A stretch of 64,000 bases of DNA from Streptomyces orinoci (lineage in GTDB: Bacteria > Actinomycetota > Actinomycetes > Streptomycetales > Streptomycetaceae), in NCBI RefSeq assembly GCF_003121295.1, contig NZ_PHNC01000031.1, positions 1,490,439 to 1,554,438 on the forward strand, read 5' to 3'. This document shows positions 16,755-25,801 of the stretch, piece after piece. The notes beneath the pieces were generated by a model that saw only the letters and a list, made by a program, of their open reading frames with translations, searched no databases and had not been told where the DNA came from. Positions within the stretch are counted from its first letter, which is position 1. The number at the start of each line of letters is the position of its first letter. The position numbers and the translations under genes are program-made.

Positions 16755-17786
16755 TCAGCCGTTGGTGAAGGCTTCGGGGTGGAGCATCCTGGCGATCCGG
16801 TCCACCGCCACGTCGTTGCTCGGCCCCTCGTAGATCGAGTCGGACAGGACGACGAAGCGATTGTTCTTCGCGGCTGGCCACTGGGGGAACTCCTTGAACA
16901 GTTTACGGGCGTAGGCCGCGGGGTCGGGATCCTTGTAGCTGATGACCACAAGGGCGTCCACCGGTTCCGAGGCGACCTTCTCCTTGCTGATGTTGGCGAA
17001 CGGGCCCTTGGAGGCGGACGCGAAGGCGTTGCTGCCGCCGGCCTTGGCGAGGATGTCGTTGAAGATCCCGTTCGCCGCGATATAGCTGAAGTCGTCACCC
17101 GTGTTGGAGAACCCCACCATGACCCGGGGGACCCGCTTCCCCCGGACCTTGGCGGACGTGGCGTCGATCGCCTGCCGCGAAGCCGCGATGATCTTCTCGG
17201 CGCGGTCGCCGACATGGAAGATCTTTCCCAGGTCGCGCAGCAGGGTGTAGCTGTCGGCGATGGTCGCGTGCGAGGTGTCCTGGTCACAACCCTGAGGGGA
17301 GACATACGCGTTGGCGCCGACGGAGGCGAGGTCCTTGCGGGTCGCGACGCCGTTCTTGGCGTCCAGACCGTAGGACGTGGGGGTCAGGACCAGGTCCGGG
17401 CGCAGGCCCAGCATGGTCTCGCGGGGGACGTCCGAGGCTTCGTTGAGCTTGATGTTCCCGGTGGGCAGGGCCTTGATGGCGTCGGCCCTGCCCTTGACCT
17501 CGGAACGGCCGTAGGACTGGGTGTTGGCGACCACGCGGTCGCCGAGCCCGAGTGCCAGCAGCGAGGAGACCTCGGCGACGGAGGCGCCGTTCATCACGAC
17601 CACCCGGCGGGGTGCCTTGGTGAACGTGAGGGTCTGGCCGCAGTTGGTGAGGGTCACCGGATAGCCGGGGCCGCTTGTCTCCGCCGACGGTTTGCCGGCC
17701 GGCGAGGGCGAGGACCCGCAGGCGGCGGTGGCCAGACAGAGCAACCCTGCCAGGGTTGCTCCCGCTACGGACCGATATGATGGCAA
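16755..17786 (-). CDS. Metal-chelate ABC importer, lipoprotein binding protein
   Basis: A 343-residue FecB/BtuF-type binding protein. TTG 17786 is chosen because AGGAG lies just upstream. It has a lipoprotein signal (hydrophobic residues 8-19, lipobox ending ATAAC, Cys23) and a PBP III fold: APRRVVVMNGASVAEVSSLLALGLGDRV, LRPDLVLT and YIAANGIFNDILAKAGG. Such proteins bind Fe-siderophores, cobalamin or other chelates. It starts only 32 bases after the NRPS stop, so it shares the biosynthetic transcript. Ligand by context: the isonitrile-metal complex. Confidence 0.92.
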   Translation of the reverse strand: MPSYRSVAGATLAGLLCLATAACGSSPSPAGKPSAETSGPGYPVTLTNCGQTLTFTKAPRRVVVMNGASVAEVSSLLALGLGDRVVANTQSYGRSEVKGRADAIKALPTGNIKLNEASDVPRETMLGLRPDLVLTPTSYGLDAKNGVATRKDLASVGANAYVSPQGCDQDTSHATIADSYTLLRDLGKIFHVGDRAEKIIAASRQAIDATSAKVRGKRVPRVMVGFSNTGDDFSYIAANGIFNDILAKAGGSNAFASASKGPFANISKEKVASEPVDALVVISYKDPDPAAYARKLFKEFPQWPAAKNNRFVVLSDSIYEGPSNDVAVDRIARMLHPEAFTNG

Positions 17787-17818
17787 TTCGGGCTCCTAGA
17801 ACAGGGATTGACTGCCTC

Positions 17819-20800
17819 TCAGTAGTCGGACCGGGACCCCTCGGAGTTCCCCTGCGAAACCGGCTTCCCGGCGAGCGGCTTCTTCTCCGGGGGAGCGGGC
17901 AGGGCGCCCGTCTGCACACAGTGGTCGAGATAGCGGAACACCAGGGCGCGGTCGGCCTCGGGGCAGACGATCCCGGTATCCTCCAGGCCGCGCAGCACGT
18001 TGTCCGCCCTGACCCGGCCCAGCCCGAGGTCCGGCTCGTCGCCGTCGTCGGACCCGGCCGTCCAGGAGTCGAGGAACGCGCCGGTCGTCGCCGCCACGTC
18101 GGCGGACCGCGGCAGTTCCTCGCGCCACCGGCCGAGCGGCAGCCGCTTGACGGCGTAGCCGTACTCCTGCACCCAGTCGTACAGGTCGTCCAGCCTCACC
18201 TGGGGAACGGGCGCGTGGTTGAACACCGTGCCGGCCGCCGCGGTCAGGGACAGCCGTACGACCGCCTTGGCCACATAATCAACCGGCGTCCAGACCTCCG
18301 CCTCGAAGAGCTCCGGCAGGATGCCCGCCGGAATGCCCGAGCGCAGCACGCTCCAGAGGAAGTCCCGCTGGTTGACGAAGCCGGTCCCCGCCGGGCCGGT
18401 CACCCGCCCCAGCCGGTGCAGGGTGACCGGGAGCCCGCGCTCCGCGGCCTGCTCCAGCAGCCGCTCCGAGGCCCACTTGCTCTGCTGGTAGCCGTAGACC
18501 AGCCCGGAATGCGCCGGAAGGAACGCCTCCGGCACCTCGGGGCTGTGGCTGCGCGGCGGGGCGACGGACAGGGTCGAGACGAGGTGGACCGGGACGGAAC
18601 GCTCCGCCGCCATACCCAGCAGCCGCCGGGTGGCCTCGGTGTTGGCGCCGCGCAGGCTGGAGTAGTCCCGCATGATGCTGACCGTCGCGGCGTTGTGCCA
18701 GATCGCGTCGCAGCCCGCGGCCAGCTCGGCGAACCGGTCGGCCGAAAGACCCAGCAGGGGCCGGGAGAGGTCGGACGGGACGGCGGTGATCCGGCCCTCG
18801 TCCGCCGGCCACGGCAGTCGCTGTCCGGCGAACGACGTGCGGAGCCGCTCGGTGGCCTCGGCCGCGTCCTTGGCGCGGACCAGGCAGACGATCTCCGCGT
18901 CCGTCATGGCGAGGAGTTCGGCCAGCAGATGGCTGCCGACGAAACCGGTCGCGCCGGTGAGCAGGACCCTGCGCGGCGCGCCCGTCGGGCGGGTCCCCCC
19001 GCCCGGCCGGATGTCCTCGTCCAGGACGGCGTCGGCGAGGAGGGCCGCGGGCAGCGCGGGGGCGGCCGGCCCGGGTGCCGGGTCCCGGCGGTCCTTGTGG
19101 TCCTCATGGGCCAGGAACCCGGCGAGTTCGGCGGCCGTCGGGTACTGGAACAGCCAGGCGACGCGCACCTCCCTGCCCAGTTCCACGCCGAGCCGGTTGG
19201 CGACCTGGATCGCCTGGAGCGACTGGGCCCCGAGGTCGAAGAAGTCGTCGCCTGCCGCGATGCCGTCCAGGCCGAGGACCTGCTCCCACAGGCCGGTGAT
19301 GGCGCGCTCCACCGAACCGCCGGCGCCGGGCGCCTCGGCGGCGGCCGGCGCCTCGGCCGCGAGCAGCGCATTACGGTCGATCTTGCCGGAGGCGGTGCGC
19401 GGCAGCCGGCCGGTGAACCGGACGGCGGACGGGACCATCGCGGGGGGCAGGATCGCCCGCAGGTGGTCCCGGAGCTCGGCCGCGCCCGGCGCCGGGGACT
19501 CCGCCGCCACATGTGCCACCAGCCGGCGGGTGCCGTCCGGCAGGACCTGCCCCACGACGGCCGCCTCGCGGACGCCGGGGTGGGCCAGGAGGACGGTCTC
19601 GACCTCGGCGGGCTGCACCCGATGGCCACTGATCTTGAACTCGTCGTCCGCCCGGCCGCCGAAGTACAACTGGCCGTCGTCGCCGAGCCGCACCAGGTCG
19701 CCGGTGCGGTACGCGCGTGGACTGCCGGTCAGCCGGGGGAGCGGGGCGAAGCGCGCCTGGTCCGCCACGCGGCCGCGGTAGCCACGGGCCAGCGCGTCGC
19801 CGACGATGTGGAGCTCGCCGTCGAGAACAGCGGCGCGCAGGCCCGGCAGCGGAAGCCCGATGGGCACCTGGCCGGCGGCCAGGTCCGGGTCGTGCAGGTC
19901 CGCGACGGTGGCGACCACGGTCGCCTCCGTCGGGCCATAGGTGTTGAACAGCCGCACGGCCGGGCCGACGGCCTTACGCCACCGGTCCACCCGCTCCGGC
20001 AGGGCGGCCTCGCCGCCGATGATGACCGCCCGCAGCCCCTCGGGCAGCGCCGCGGCACCGGTCGAGACGGCGTAGGCCACCTCGTGCCAGTAGGCCGTGG
20101 GCAGATCGAGGAAGCTGACACCCAGCCGCCCGCAGGCGTCCAGCAGCCCGGACACCGACTCGGTCATGTCATCGGTGCGCACCACCAGGGTGGCCCCCGT
20201 GCACAGGGTCAGGAAGATCTCCTCGACACTGGCGTCGAAGTGCAGCGGCGCGAACTGCAGGACCCGGTCGTCGCGGCGCAGGCCGTAGCGGTGGGCCGCG
20301 CCGGTCACGAAGTGGGCCAGCGCACCGTGGGTGATCTCCACGCCCTTGGGCTTTCCGGTGGAGCCCGAGGTGTAGATGACGTACGCCAGGTCGTCGGACG
20401 CGCCCGAGGACGCGAGTGGGGCGCGCTCGTCGTCCTGGCCGTCCTCGCCGTCGAGCAGCAGCACCGGGTGATCCCCGAACGCGGCCGCGTGGGCCGCGAA
20501 GGTGAGGACGACGGCCGGACCGGCGTCCTCCAGCAGCGCCGCCGTACGGGACGCCGGGGCGGCCGGGTCCAGCGGGCAGTACGCGGCCCCCGAGAGCAGG
20601 ACGCCCAGGATCGCGGTCACGGCCTCGATGCCCCGGGGCAGGGCCACGGCGACGAGCGTGCCGGGACCGGCCCCGCGGGCGGCGAGCCGCTGGGCGACGG
20701 CCCGGGCGTCGCCGAACAGCGTCCCGTAGGTGACGCTCCGGCCGTCGTGCTCGACGGCGATCGCGCCCCCGCGCCGGGCGGCATGGTCGGCGATCCGGGC

Positions 20801-22162
20801 CAGGACCGGCCGGACAGGCCCGGGGAGCGGTCCGCCGTCGAGCACGGTCAGCGGCCGCAGTTCGCCGAGCGGCCGGCCGGGCCGGGCGACGGCCTCGCGC
20901 AGCAGGCGCAGCAACCCCTGCTGATGCGCGGCCAGTTCCGCCTCCGTGTAGAGGCCGGGGTTGGCGTCCATGGCGATACGCAGGCCCGCACCCTCGGCCC
21001 GGTCGTAGACGTTGACCGACAGATCGTCCACGGGACCGGCCGACACATTGTGGACCGTGCTGCGGTGCCCGGCGAAGCGCAGGTCGTACTCGAAGGGCAT
21101 GACGTTGATGCCGGGGCCGGACAGCCGCCGGGTGCCGCCGACCAGCTTCAGATCGCGCCGCAACTGCTCGTAGCGGTAACGCTGGTGAGGCAGCCCGGCG
21201 CGCAGTTCGCCGGACACCCGCAGCGCGAGGTCCCGCAGGCCGTCCCCGTCCTCGACGGCGACGCGCAGTGCCAGGACGTTGCGCACCATGCTCGGCACGC
21301 GCAGCGACACCGAGCCGAGGCGGCCCATGGCGGGCAGGCTCAGGACGATGTCCCGCGCGCCCGACACCTGGTGGACGTAGCCGGCGGTGACGGCCACCAG
21401 TACGTCGGACCAGGTCACCGAGAGCTCACGGGCCAGGGCGCGCAGCGGCTCGACGTCCTCGGGACCAAGGTCCACCACGCGGCGCAGGAAGGTCCGCGCC
21501 GGCAGGGCATGCCGGTCGGTGAGGCTGGCCACCGCCGGACGGTCGGCGAACCGCTCCATCCAGTAGGCGCGGTCCTTCGCGCAGCGCTCGGACTGGCGGT
21601 ACGCGGTCTCCTCGGCCCGGACCGACTCCAGGGTCCCGAAGCCGTTGGGAGCGAGGGGCCTGCCCTCCACCAGGGCCGTGTAGGTCTCCGCGACGCGGCG
21701 GGCGACCAGGGCGAGGCCGAAGCCGTCCAGCGCGATGTGGTGCACGCGGTGGTACCACAGGAAGCGGTCCTCGGCTATGCGGAACAGCGCATGCCCGAAG
21801 ACCGGTTCGCTGGTGAGATCGACCGGGCGGTCCATGTCGCGCGCCATCCAGGCCAGGGCCGCCGCGCGCGGGTCCGCGAGTCCCGTGAGGTCGGCCGTGT
21901 GCGGGCGCCACTCCAGGGCGGGCACGGCGACCTGCCACGGCTGTCCCTCGTCAACGACGAAGCGGACGTTCAGCGCCTCGACCTCGGCGACGGTGTCGCG
22001 CAGGGCCCGTTCGAACACGGTGGTGTCGACCGGGCCGTGGATCTCGACGTACTCGCCGGTGTTGAACGCCGGGCTGTCCAGGTCGAGTTGCTGGCCGGTC
22101 CAGATGCCCTCCTGGGCGGCGAGCAGCGGCCGGCGCCCGTTGTCCTGGTCAGGCATCGCCAC
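17819..22162 (-). CDS. scoA: Isonitrile lipopeptide synthetase, C-A-PCP-R (ScoA-like)
   Basis: A 1,447-residue single-module NRPS. The condensation domain (about 10-430) has HHIALDG at 141-147. The adenylation domain (about 450-960) has YTSGSTGKPKG, NTYGPTEATV, YRTGDLV and KISGHRVQPAEVE. A carrier domain (about 985-1060) has the Ser in DLGAQSLQAI, and a thioester reductase domain (about 1080-1440) has LTGATGFVGSHLL and YGYQQSKW. In the known systems this enzyme joins isonitrile acyl chains to both amino groups of lysine and releases the product by reduction. C-A-PCP-R architecture and gene order match; the substrate code was not derived. GTG 22162 overlaps the carrier-protein gene by 14 bases. 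Confidence 0.92.
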   Translation of the reverse strand: MAMPDQDNGRRPLLAAQEGIWTGQQLDLDSPAFNTGEYVEIHGPVDTTVFERALRDTVAEVEALNVRFVVDEGQPWQVAVPALEWRPHTADLTGLADPRAAALAWMARDMDRPVDLTSEPVFGHALFRIAEDRFLWYHRVHHIALDGFGLALVARRVAETYTALVEGRPLAPNGFGTLESVRAEETAYRQSERCAKDRAYWMERFADRPAVASLTDRHALPARTFLRRVVDLGPEDVEPLRALARELSVTWSDVLVAVTAGYVHQVSGARDIVLSLPAMGRLGSVSLRVPSMVRNVLALRVAVEDGDGLRDLALRVSGELRAGLPHQRYRYEQLRRDLKLVGGTRRLSGPGINVMPFEYDLRFAGHRSTVHNVSAGPVDDLSVNVYDRAEGAGLRIAMDANPGLYTEAELAAHQQGLLRLLREAVARPGRPLGELRPLTVLDGGPLPGPVRPVLARIADHAARRGGAIAVEHDGRSVTYGTLFGDARAVAQRLAARGAGPGTLVAVALPRGIEAVTAILGVLLSGAAYCPLDPAAPASRTAALLEDAGPAVVLTFAAHAAAFGDHPVLLLDGEDGQDDERAPLASSGASDDLAYVIYTSGSTGKPKGVEITHGALAHFVTGAAHRYGLRRDDRVLQFAPLHFDASVEEIFLTLCTGATLVVRTDDMTESVSGLLDACGRLGVSFLDLPTAYWHEVAYAVSTGAAALPEGLRAVIIGGEAALPERVDRWRKAVGPAVRLFNTYGPTEATVVATVADLHDPDLAAGQVPIGLPLPGLRAAVLDGELHIVGDALARGYRGRVADQARFAPLPRLTGSPRAYRTGDLVRLGDDGQLYFGGRADDEFKISGHRVQPAEVETVLLAHPGVREAAVVGQVLPDGTRRLVAHVAAESPAPGAAELRDHLRAILPPAMVPSAVRFTGRLPRTASGKIDRNALLAAEAPAAAEAPGAGGSVERAITGLWEQVLGLDGIAAGDDFFDLGAQSLQAIQVANRLGVELGREVRVAWLFQYPTAAELAGFLAHEDHKDRRDPAPGPAAPALPAALLADAVLDEDIRPGGGTRPTGAPRRVLLTGATGFVGSHLLAELLAMTDAEIVCLVRAKDAAEATERLRTSFAGQRLPWPADEGRITAVPSDLSRPLLGLSADRFAELAAGCDAIWHNAATVSIMRDYSSLRGANTEATRRLLGMAAERSVPVHLVSTLSVAPPRSHSPEVPEAFLPAHSGLVYGYQQSKWASERLLEQAAERGLPVTLHRLGRVTGPAGTGFVNQRDFLWSVLRSGIPAGILPELFEAEVWTPVDYVAKAVVRLSLTAAAGTVFNHAPVPQVRLDDLYDWVQEYGYAVKRLPLGRWREELPRSADVAATTGAFLDSWTAGSDDGDEPDLGLGRVRADNVLRGLEDTGIVCPEADRALVFRYLDHCVQTGALPAPPEKKPLAGKPVSQGNSEGSRSDY

Positions 22163-22406
22163 GGGAGACTCCCGCCTGGCGCTCGGACAGCAGCGTCCAC
22201 CACTCGCCGAAGGATGTGCGTTCGGCGAGCTCCAGGAAGGTCACCTGGACTCCGGCGGCCCGCCACCGCTCGGCCAGGGTGGTGATGCGCAGCGAGTCCA
22301 GGCCCGCGAGGAGGGGGTTTTCGTCCAGGTCGACGTCGTCGGGTCGCTGGTGCAGGAACTCCGCCAGATCGGCGCGGAAGACCGCCAGCGTCAGGGGCTC
22401 AGCCAT
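22149..22406 (-). CDS. scoB: Acyl carrier protein of the isonitrile pathway (ScoB-like)
   Basis: An 85-residue carrier protein with the phosphopantetheine Ser in NPLLAGLDSLRITTL. Its sequence is closer to the Rv0100/ArCP type than to fatty-acid ACPs. It starts at ATG 22406 with GAGAG upstream and lies between the acyl ligase and synthetase genes, exactly as scoB and Rv0100 do. It would hold the acyl chain while glycine is added and before transfer to the synthetase. Confidence 0.85.
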   Translation of the reverse strand: MAEPLTLAVFRADLAEFLHQRPDDVDLDENPLLAGLDSLRITTLAERWRAAGVQVTFLELAERTSFGEWWTLLSERQAGVSRGDA

Positions 22407-22448
22407 GTCGTTCTCTCTCGTTGCTGCGGGGTGGTAGCTGTGGGCCGG

Positions 22449-24041
22449 TCAGTTGACCTTGCGGTCCGAACCGCTCCAGAAGCGCTCGCGCAGCTCCCGG
22501 CGGAGGATCTTCCCGCTGGGGTTGCGAGGCACCTCGTCGATGAACTCGTAGGCGGCGGGCAGCTTGAAGGACGCGAGCCGGCCGGCGAGGAAGCGGTGGA
22601 GGTCGCGGGGGGTGGGTTGGTGCCCGGGGGCCGGGACGATGAACGCGTGGAGGGTCTCGCCCCAGCGCTCGTCGGGGGCGCCGACGACCACGGCGTCCGC
22701 CACGCCGGGGTGGGCCTCCAGGGCGTTCTCGATCTCGGCCGGGTAGACGTTCTCGCCGGCGACGATGACGGCGTCCTTGATCCGGTCGCTGATGAAGACA
22801 TAGCCGTCCTCGTCGATGTATCCGGCGTCCCCGGTGTGGATCCAGCCATCGACCAGGGTCTCGGCCGTCTTGCCGGGCAGGCCCCAGTACTCGACCATGC
22901 GGGCCGGGGTGTGGAGGCAGACCTCGCCGACTGCGCCGGTGGGCAGTTCGCGCCCGTCGGCGTCGATCACCTTGGCGCGGACGCCCGGGTAGGGGTGGCC
23001 GGCGGCCTTCATCAGCGGGCTTCCCGGGACATGGGCGTGCGGCGGCAGGCAGCAGGCGGTGTTGCCGGTCTCGGTGAGTCCGTAGATCTGCGCGAACTCG
23101 CTGCCGAACATCGCCAGGCTCTCCTCCAGCAGGGACTCGGAGATCGGCGAACCGCCGTACACGATCTTGCGAAGCGTGGTGAAGTGCTCCGGGGTGATAC
23201 CCGGTTCGGCCAGCATGAGCCGGAGCATGGCGGGGACCACGCACGCGGTGGTCACCCCCAGCTCCCGGATGAGCTCGACGGCGGTGTGGGCGGCGAAGGC
23301 CCGCATCACGACCACGGTGACACCGGCGTTGAAGTTCTGGGTGGCCCACCACAGGCCACCGACGTGGAAGCCGGGGATGCCGACCAGCGCGACATCACCG
23401 GTCCGCCAGTCGATCCACTCCAGACCCTCGCTCGCGAGCGCGTCGCGGATGGCGAAGCAGCTGCGGTGGGCGAGCACGACGCCCTTGGGCAGGCCGGTGG
23501 TGCCGCTGGTGTAGATCTGGGCGAGTGGGGTGTCGGGTCCGGCGTCCACCTCCGGTTCGGTCGCGGGGTGGGCGGCCTTCCAGGCCGCGAACCCCTCGGG
23601 AGCGCCGAGCCGGACCACGGTCGTCGGCGGACCGTCCGGCAGACGGTCGACAACCGGCGCGAACTCCTCCTCCAGGAAGAGCAGTTCGGTGCCGGAGTCC
23701 TGGAGGATGTGGCTGACCTCGTGGGCCGTGAGCCGCCAGTTGATGGGCACCAGCACGGTCCCGCTCTTGGCACAGCCGAAGAGGATCTCGTAGTAGTGCG
23801 CGGACTCCTTGCCGAGGTAGGCGACGCGGGTGCCCGGGGCCGCGCCCGTGGCCCTGATGGCGTGGGCGATGCGGTTGCTCTCCTCGTGCAGCTGTCCATA
23901 GGTGGTGGTGCTGCCCTCGAAGAGGATCGCGGGGGACCCGGGCTGCCGTCCGGCGTGGAAGCGGGCCGTTTCCACGAGGGTCCGGAGCTCCGGGTGGTAC
24001 AGCTTCTCGCCGGTGGTCTGCTTCTCCGTGAATTCGGCCAT
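22449..24041 (-). CDS. scoC: Fatty acyl-AMP ligase / acyl-ACP ligase (ScoC-like)
   Basis: A 530-residue adenylate-forming enzyme from ATG 24041. Motifs: IYTSGTTGLPKGVVLAHRS (A3 loop), GIPGFHVGGLWW, YGLTETGN, HTGDAGYIDEDGYVF and NPSGKILRREL with the catalytic Lys. Known ScoC and FadD10 enzymes activate a short or medium fatty acid and load it on the partner carrier protein. The gene ends 42 bases before the carrier-protein gene. Chain length cannot be read from sequence. Confidence 0.92.
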   Translation of the reverse strand: MAEFTEKQTTGEKLYHPELRTLVETARFHAGRQPGSPAILFEGSTTTYGQLHEESNRIAHAIRATGAAPGTRVAYLGKESAHYYEILFGCAKSGTVLVPINWRLTAHEVSHILQDSGTELLFLEEEFAPVVDRLPDGPPTTVVRLGAPEGFAAWKAAHPATEPEVDAGPDTPLAQIYTSGTTGLPKGVVLAHRSCFAIRDALASEGLEWIDWRTGDVALVGIPGFHVGGLWWATQNFNAGVTVVVMRAFAAHTAVELIRELGVTTACVVPAMLRLMLAEPGITPEHFTTLRKIVYGGSPISESLLEESLAMFGSEFAQIYGLTETGNTACCLPPHAHVPGSPLMKAAGHPYPGVRAKVIDADGRELPTGAVGEVCLHTPARMVEYWGLPGKTAETLVDGWIHTGDAGYIDEDGYVFISDRIKDAVIVAGENVYPAEIENALEAHPGVADAVVVGAPDERWGETLHAFIVPAPGHQPTPRDLHRFLAGRLASFKLPAAYEFIDEVPRNPSGKILRRELRERFWSGSDRKVN

Positions 24042-24117
24042 TCCCAGGTCACTCCGCTCTCGGCAGTTCATCGGGTGCGCCGCCGCAGGGAGGCGGCGGC
24101 GCACATGGAAAGGGTTG

Positions 24118-24651
24118 TCACTCGGCGTTGACGAAGGCGAGTTTCACTTCGCCGTCACAGCGCCCGCCGGCCTCGTCCCAGTACCGGTACGTGGTGTCGG
24201 CGAGGATCATCGGGGCGGAGCCGCCGGGTGACCGGCGCGCCACCGACGCGAAGGAGAACTCACCGGAGAATCCACGGGCGTTGATGGGACGGCGGAAGTT
24301 CCCGCCGAACCGGGCGATGAGGATGTCGGGCAGCTGGTGACGCCAGTAGTCCTCCAGCGTCCAGCCGGCGAACTCCTTCAGCAGCCCTTCCTTCACCGAC
24401 TTGGCGACCGCGTAGTACATCATCTGGTTGTAGCTGATGTTGACCTCGACCGCGTTGAGATGACCGGTGTCGTCGATGTAGCACGACTCCGGGATCGCGA
24501 ACTCGCAGCGGGCCGAGACCTGTCCGTCGCGGACGAAGACCACGGCGGAAGTGAGGTACTTGCAGTGCGCCTTGTACGGCTTCAGCACCCGCTCCATGAG
24601 TCCGGGATCGTTCCCGAACTCCAGTGGTTTCGCGTCGAGTTGCCCGGTCAT
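24118..24651 (-). CDS. scoD: FcoT-like thioesterase/lyase adding glycine (ScoD-like)
   Basis: A 177-residue hotdog-fold protein resembling FcoT (Rv0098): LERVLKPYKAHCKYLTSAVVF-type N-terminal half (here GLMERVLKPYKAHCKYLTSA), HLNAVEVNISYNQMMYYAVA as the central helix, and DTTYRYWDEAGGRCDGEVKLAF at the end. In the sco pathway this protein is reported to catalyse Michael addition of glycine to an alpha,beta-unsaturated acyl-ACP and release the amino acid. Its ATG overlaps the oxidase stop by four bases (ATGA). Confidence 0.85.
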   Translation of the reverse strand: MTGQLDAKPLEFGNDPGLMERVLKPYKAHCKYLTSAVVFVRDGQVSARCEFAIPESCYIDDTGHLNAVEVNISYNQMMYYAVAKSVKEGLLKEFAGWTLEDYWRHQLPDILIARFGGNFRRPINARGFSGEFSFASVARRSPGGSAPMILADTTYRYWDEAGGRCDGEVKLAFVNAE

Positions 24652-25568
24652 GCCGGCATACCGTCGTAGAGCTTGTGCTCGTCGTGCACGGTCACGCGGA
24701 AGGAGACCACCGGCTCCGGCGTCTTGGTGTGCAGCGCGCGGTGGATCAGGCTCCGGTTGTCCCAGATCAGCAGGTCGCCCTGTTCGGGGTGGAACAGCCG
24801 GATGTTCTCGTGCGCAAAGGTGTCGTCCAGCTGACCGGTGGCCTCGAAGAGCCGCCGCAGCAGGTCCGACTCGACCGGCTTGCCCTGCGCGTCCTCCAGG
24901 CCGACGGTGAAGCCCTCGCTGATGTAGAGGACGGTCTCACCGGTCAACGGGTGCTTGAAGGTCAGCGGATGGCGGACCGGAGGGGTGTGCTCCTCGATCT
25001 CGGCGAGGATCTCGGAGATCGGCCGGTAGACGTCGTGCGGACGGATCTTGAAGTACTTGCGGACCGAGTGCACGCCGTAGAGGCCGGCCACCTCGTCCTT
25101 GAGCTCCTGTGGCAGACGCTCGTAGGCCTGGCCCATGTCGATGTAGTAAGTTCCCCGGTTCTTCTGGGGGATGACCTGCGGGTAGATCAGTGTGAGTCCG
25201 AAGGGGTCGGGCATGAACTGGTAGTCCGCGTGCCAGAACTTGCCGGTCTTCGGCACACCGATCTGCTTGCCGTCCTTGGGCACATTCGAGGAGACGAATA
25301 TCTCCTCGACCTCGGGGTGCTTGTACATGGGCTCGTAGTAGACCACCGGGCGGCCGAACATCTTGCCGAGCTCAAGGTACTGGGTGGGCGTGAGGTCCTG
25401 GCCCTTCAGCACCGCGATCTTCTTGGTGTAGATGGTTTCCTTGATCGCCTTGATGTCCTCCGACGTGGCGGTGGTGTGGTCGAATCCCTCGACCGTGGCT
25501 CCGAAGGAGGAGCCGGACTGCGCTTGGATCTTCACGGTTTCTCTTCCGTTCCGCTGAAGTGTGGTCAC
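24648..25568 (-). CDS. scoE: Fe(II)/2-oxoglutarate isonitrile-forming oxidase (ScoE-like)
   Basis: A 306-residue TauD-family protein. Iron ligands are His113 and Asp115 (KFWHADYQFM) and His276 (NRSLIHRAL); Arg291 would bind 2-oxoglutarate. With an offset of 19, ScoE residues I recall as functionally important (Tyr96, Tyr97, Tyr101, Arg157, Lys193, His299, Arg310) all have identical counterparts: Tyr77, Tyr78, Tyr82, Arg138, Lys174, His280, Arg291. ScoE converts the N-carboxymethyl group of the acyl amino acid to an isonitrile. The GTG start at 25568 overlaps the preceding stop (GTGA); GTG 25535, with a GGAAGAG site, is an alternative. Confidence 0.92.
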   Translation of the reverse strand: MTTLQRNGRETVKIQAQSGSSFGATVEGFDHTTATSEDIKAIKETIYTKKIAVLKGQDLTPTQYLELGKMFGRPVVYYEPMYKHPEVEEIFVSSNVPKDGKQIGVPKTGKFWHADYQFMPDPFGLTLIYPQVIPQKNRGTYYIDMGQAYERLPQELKDEVAGLYGVHSVRKYFKIRPHDVYRPISEILAEIEEHTPPVRHPLTFKHPLTGETVLYISEGFTVGLEDAQGKPVESDLLRRLFEATGQLDDTFAHENIRLFHPEQGDLLIWDNRSLIHRALHTKTPEPVVSFRVTVHDEHKLYDGMPA

Positions 25569-25801
25569 TGGGCGAGCTTGGAATCGATCAGCTGGGCGGT
25601 CGCGTCAAGAGTGAGGTCCTCCTGAAGCTCGTTGTCCGCGATGGTGACGCCCAGATCGCGCTCGATGCGCATGCTGATCTCCACCAGGGTCAGCGAGTCC
25701 ACGTCCAGCTGTGCGAAGGTCGCCTCCGGGGCGAAGAGTTCGGCCGGAGCGTTGTGCAACGTCTTCACGATGCCGACCAGTTGGTCGTAGGTGGTGCTCA
25801 T
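25565..25801 (-). CDS. Second acyl carrier protein, fatty-acid type
   Basis: A 78-residue ACP with the phosphopantetheine Ser in FAQLDVDSLTLVEISMRIE. Unlike the other carrier protein in this operon it looks like a fatty-acid or polyketide ACP. ATG 25801 overlaps the KAS III stop by four bases and its own stop overlaps the oxidase GTG, so three genes are translationally coupled. It likely serves the KAS III enzyme. It is not part of the five-gene core I know for this pathway. Confidence 0.88.
   Translation of the reverse strand: MSTTYDQLVGIVKTLHNAPAELFAPEATFAQLDVDSLTLVEISMRIERDLGVTIADNELQEDLTLDATAQLIDSKLAQ

Noticed and set aside
17675..22285. A 1,536-codon open frame on the plus strand.
   Set aside because: It is the antisense shadow of the NRPS gene, whose motifs and domain order are complete on the minus strand.
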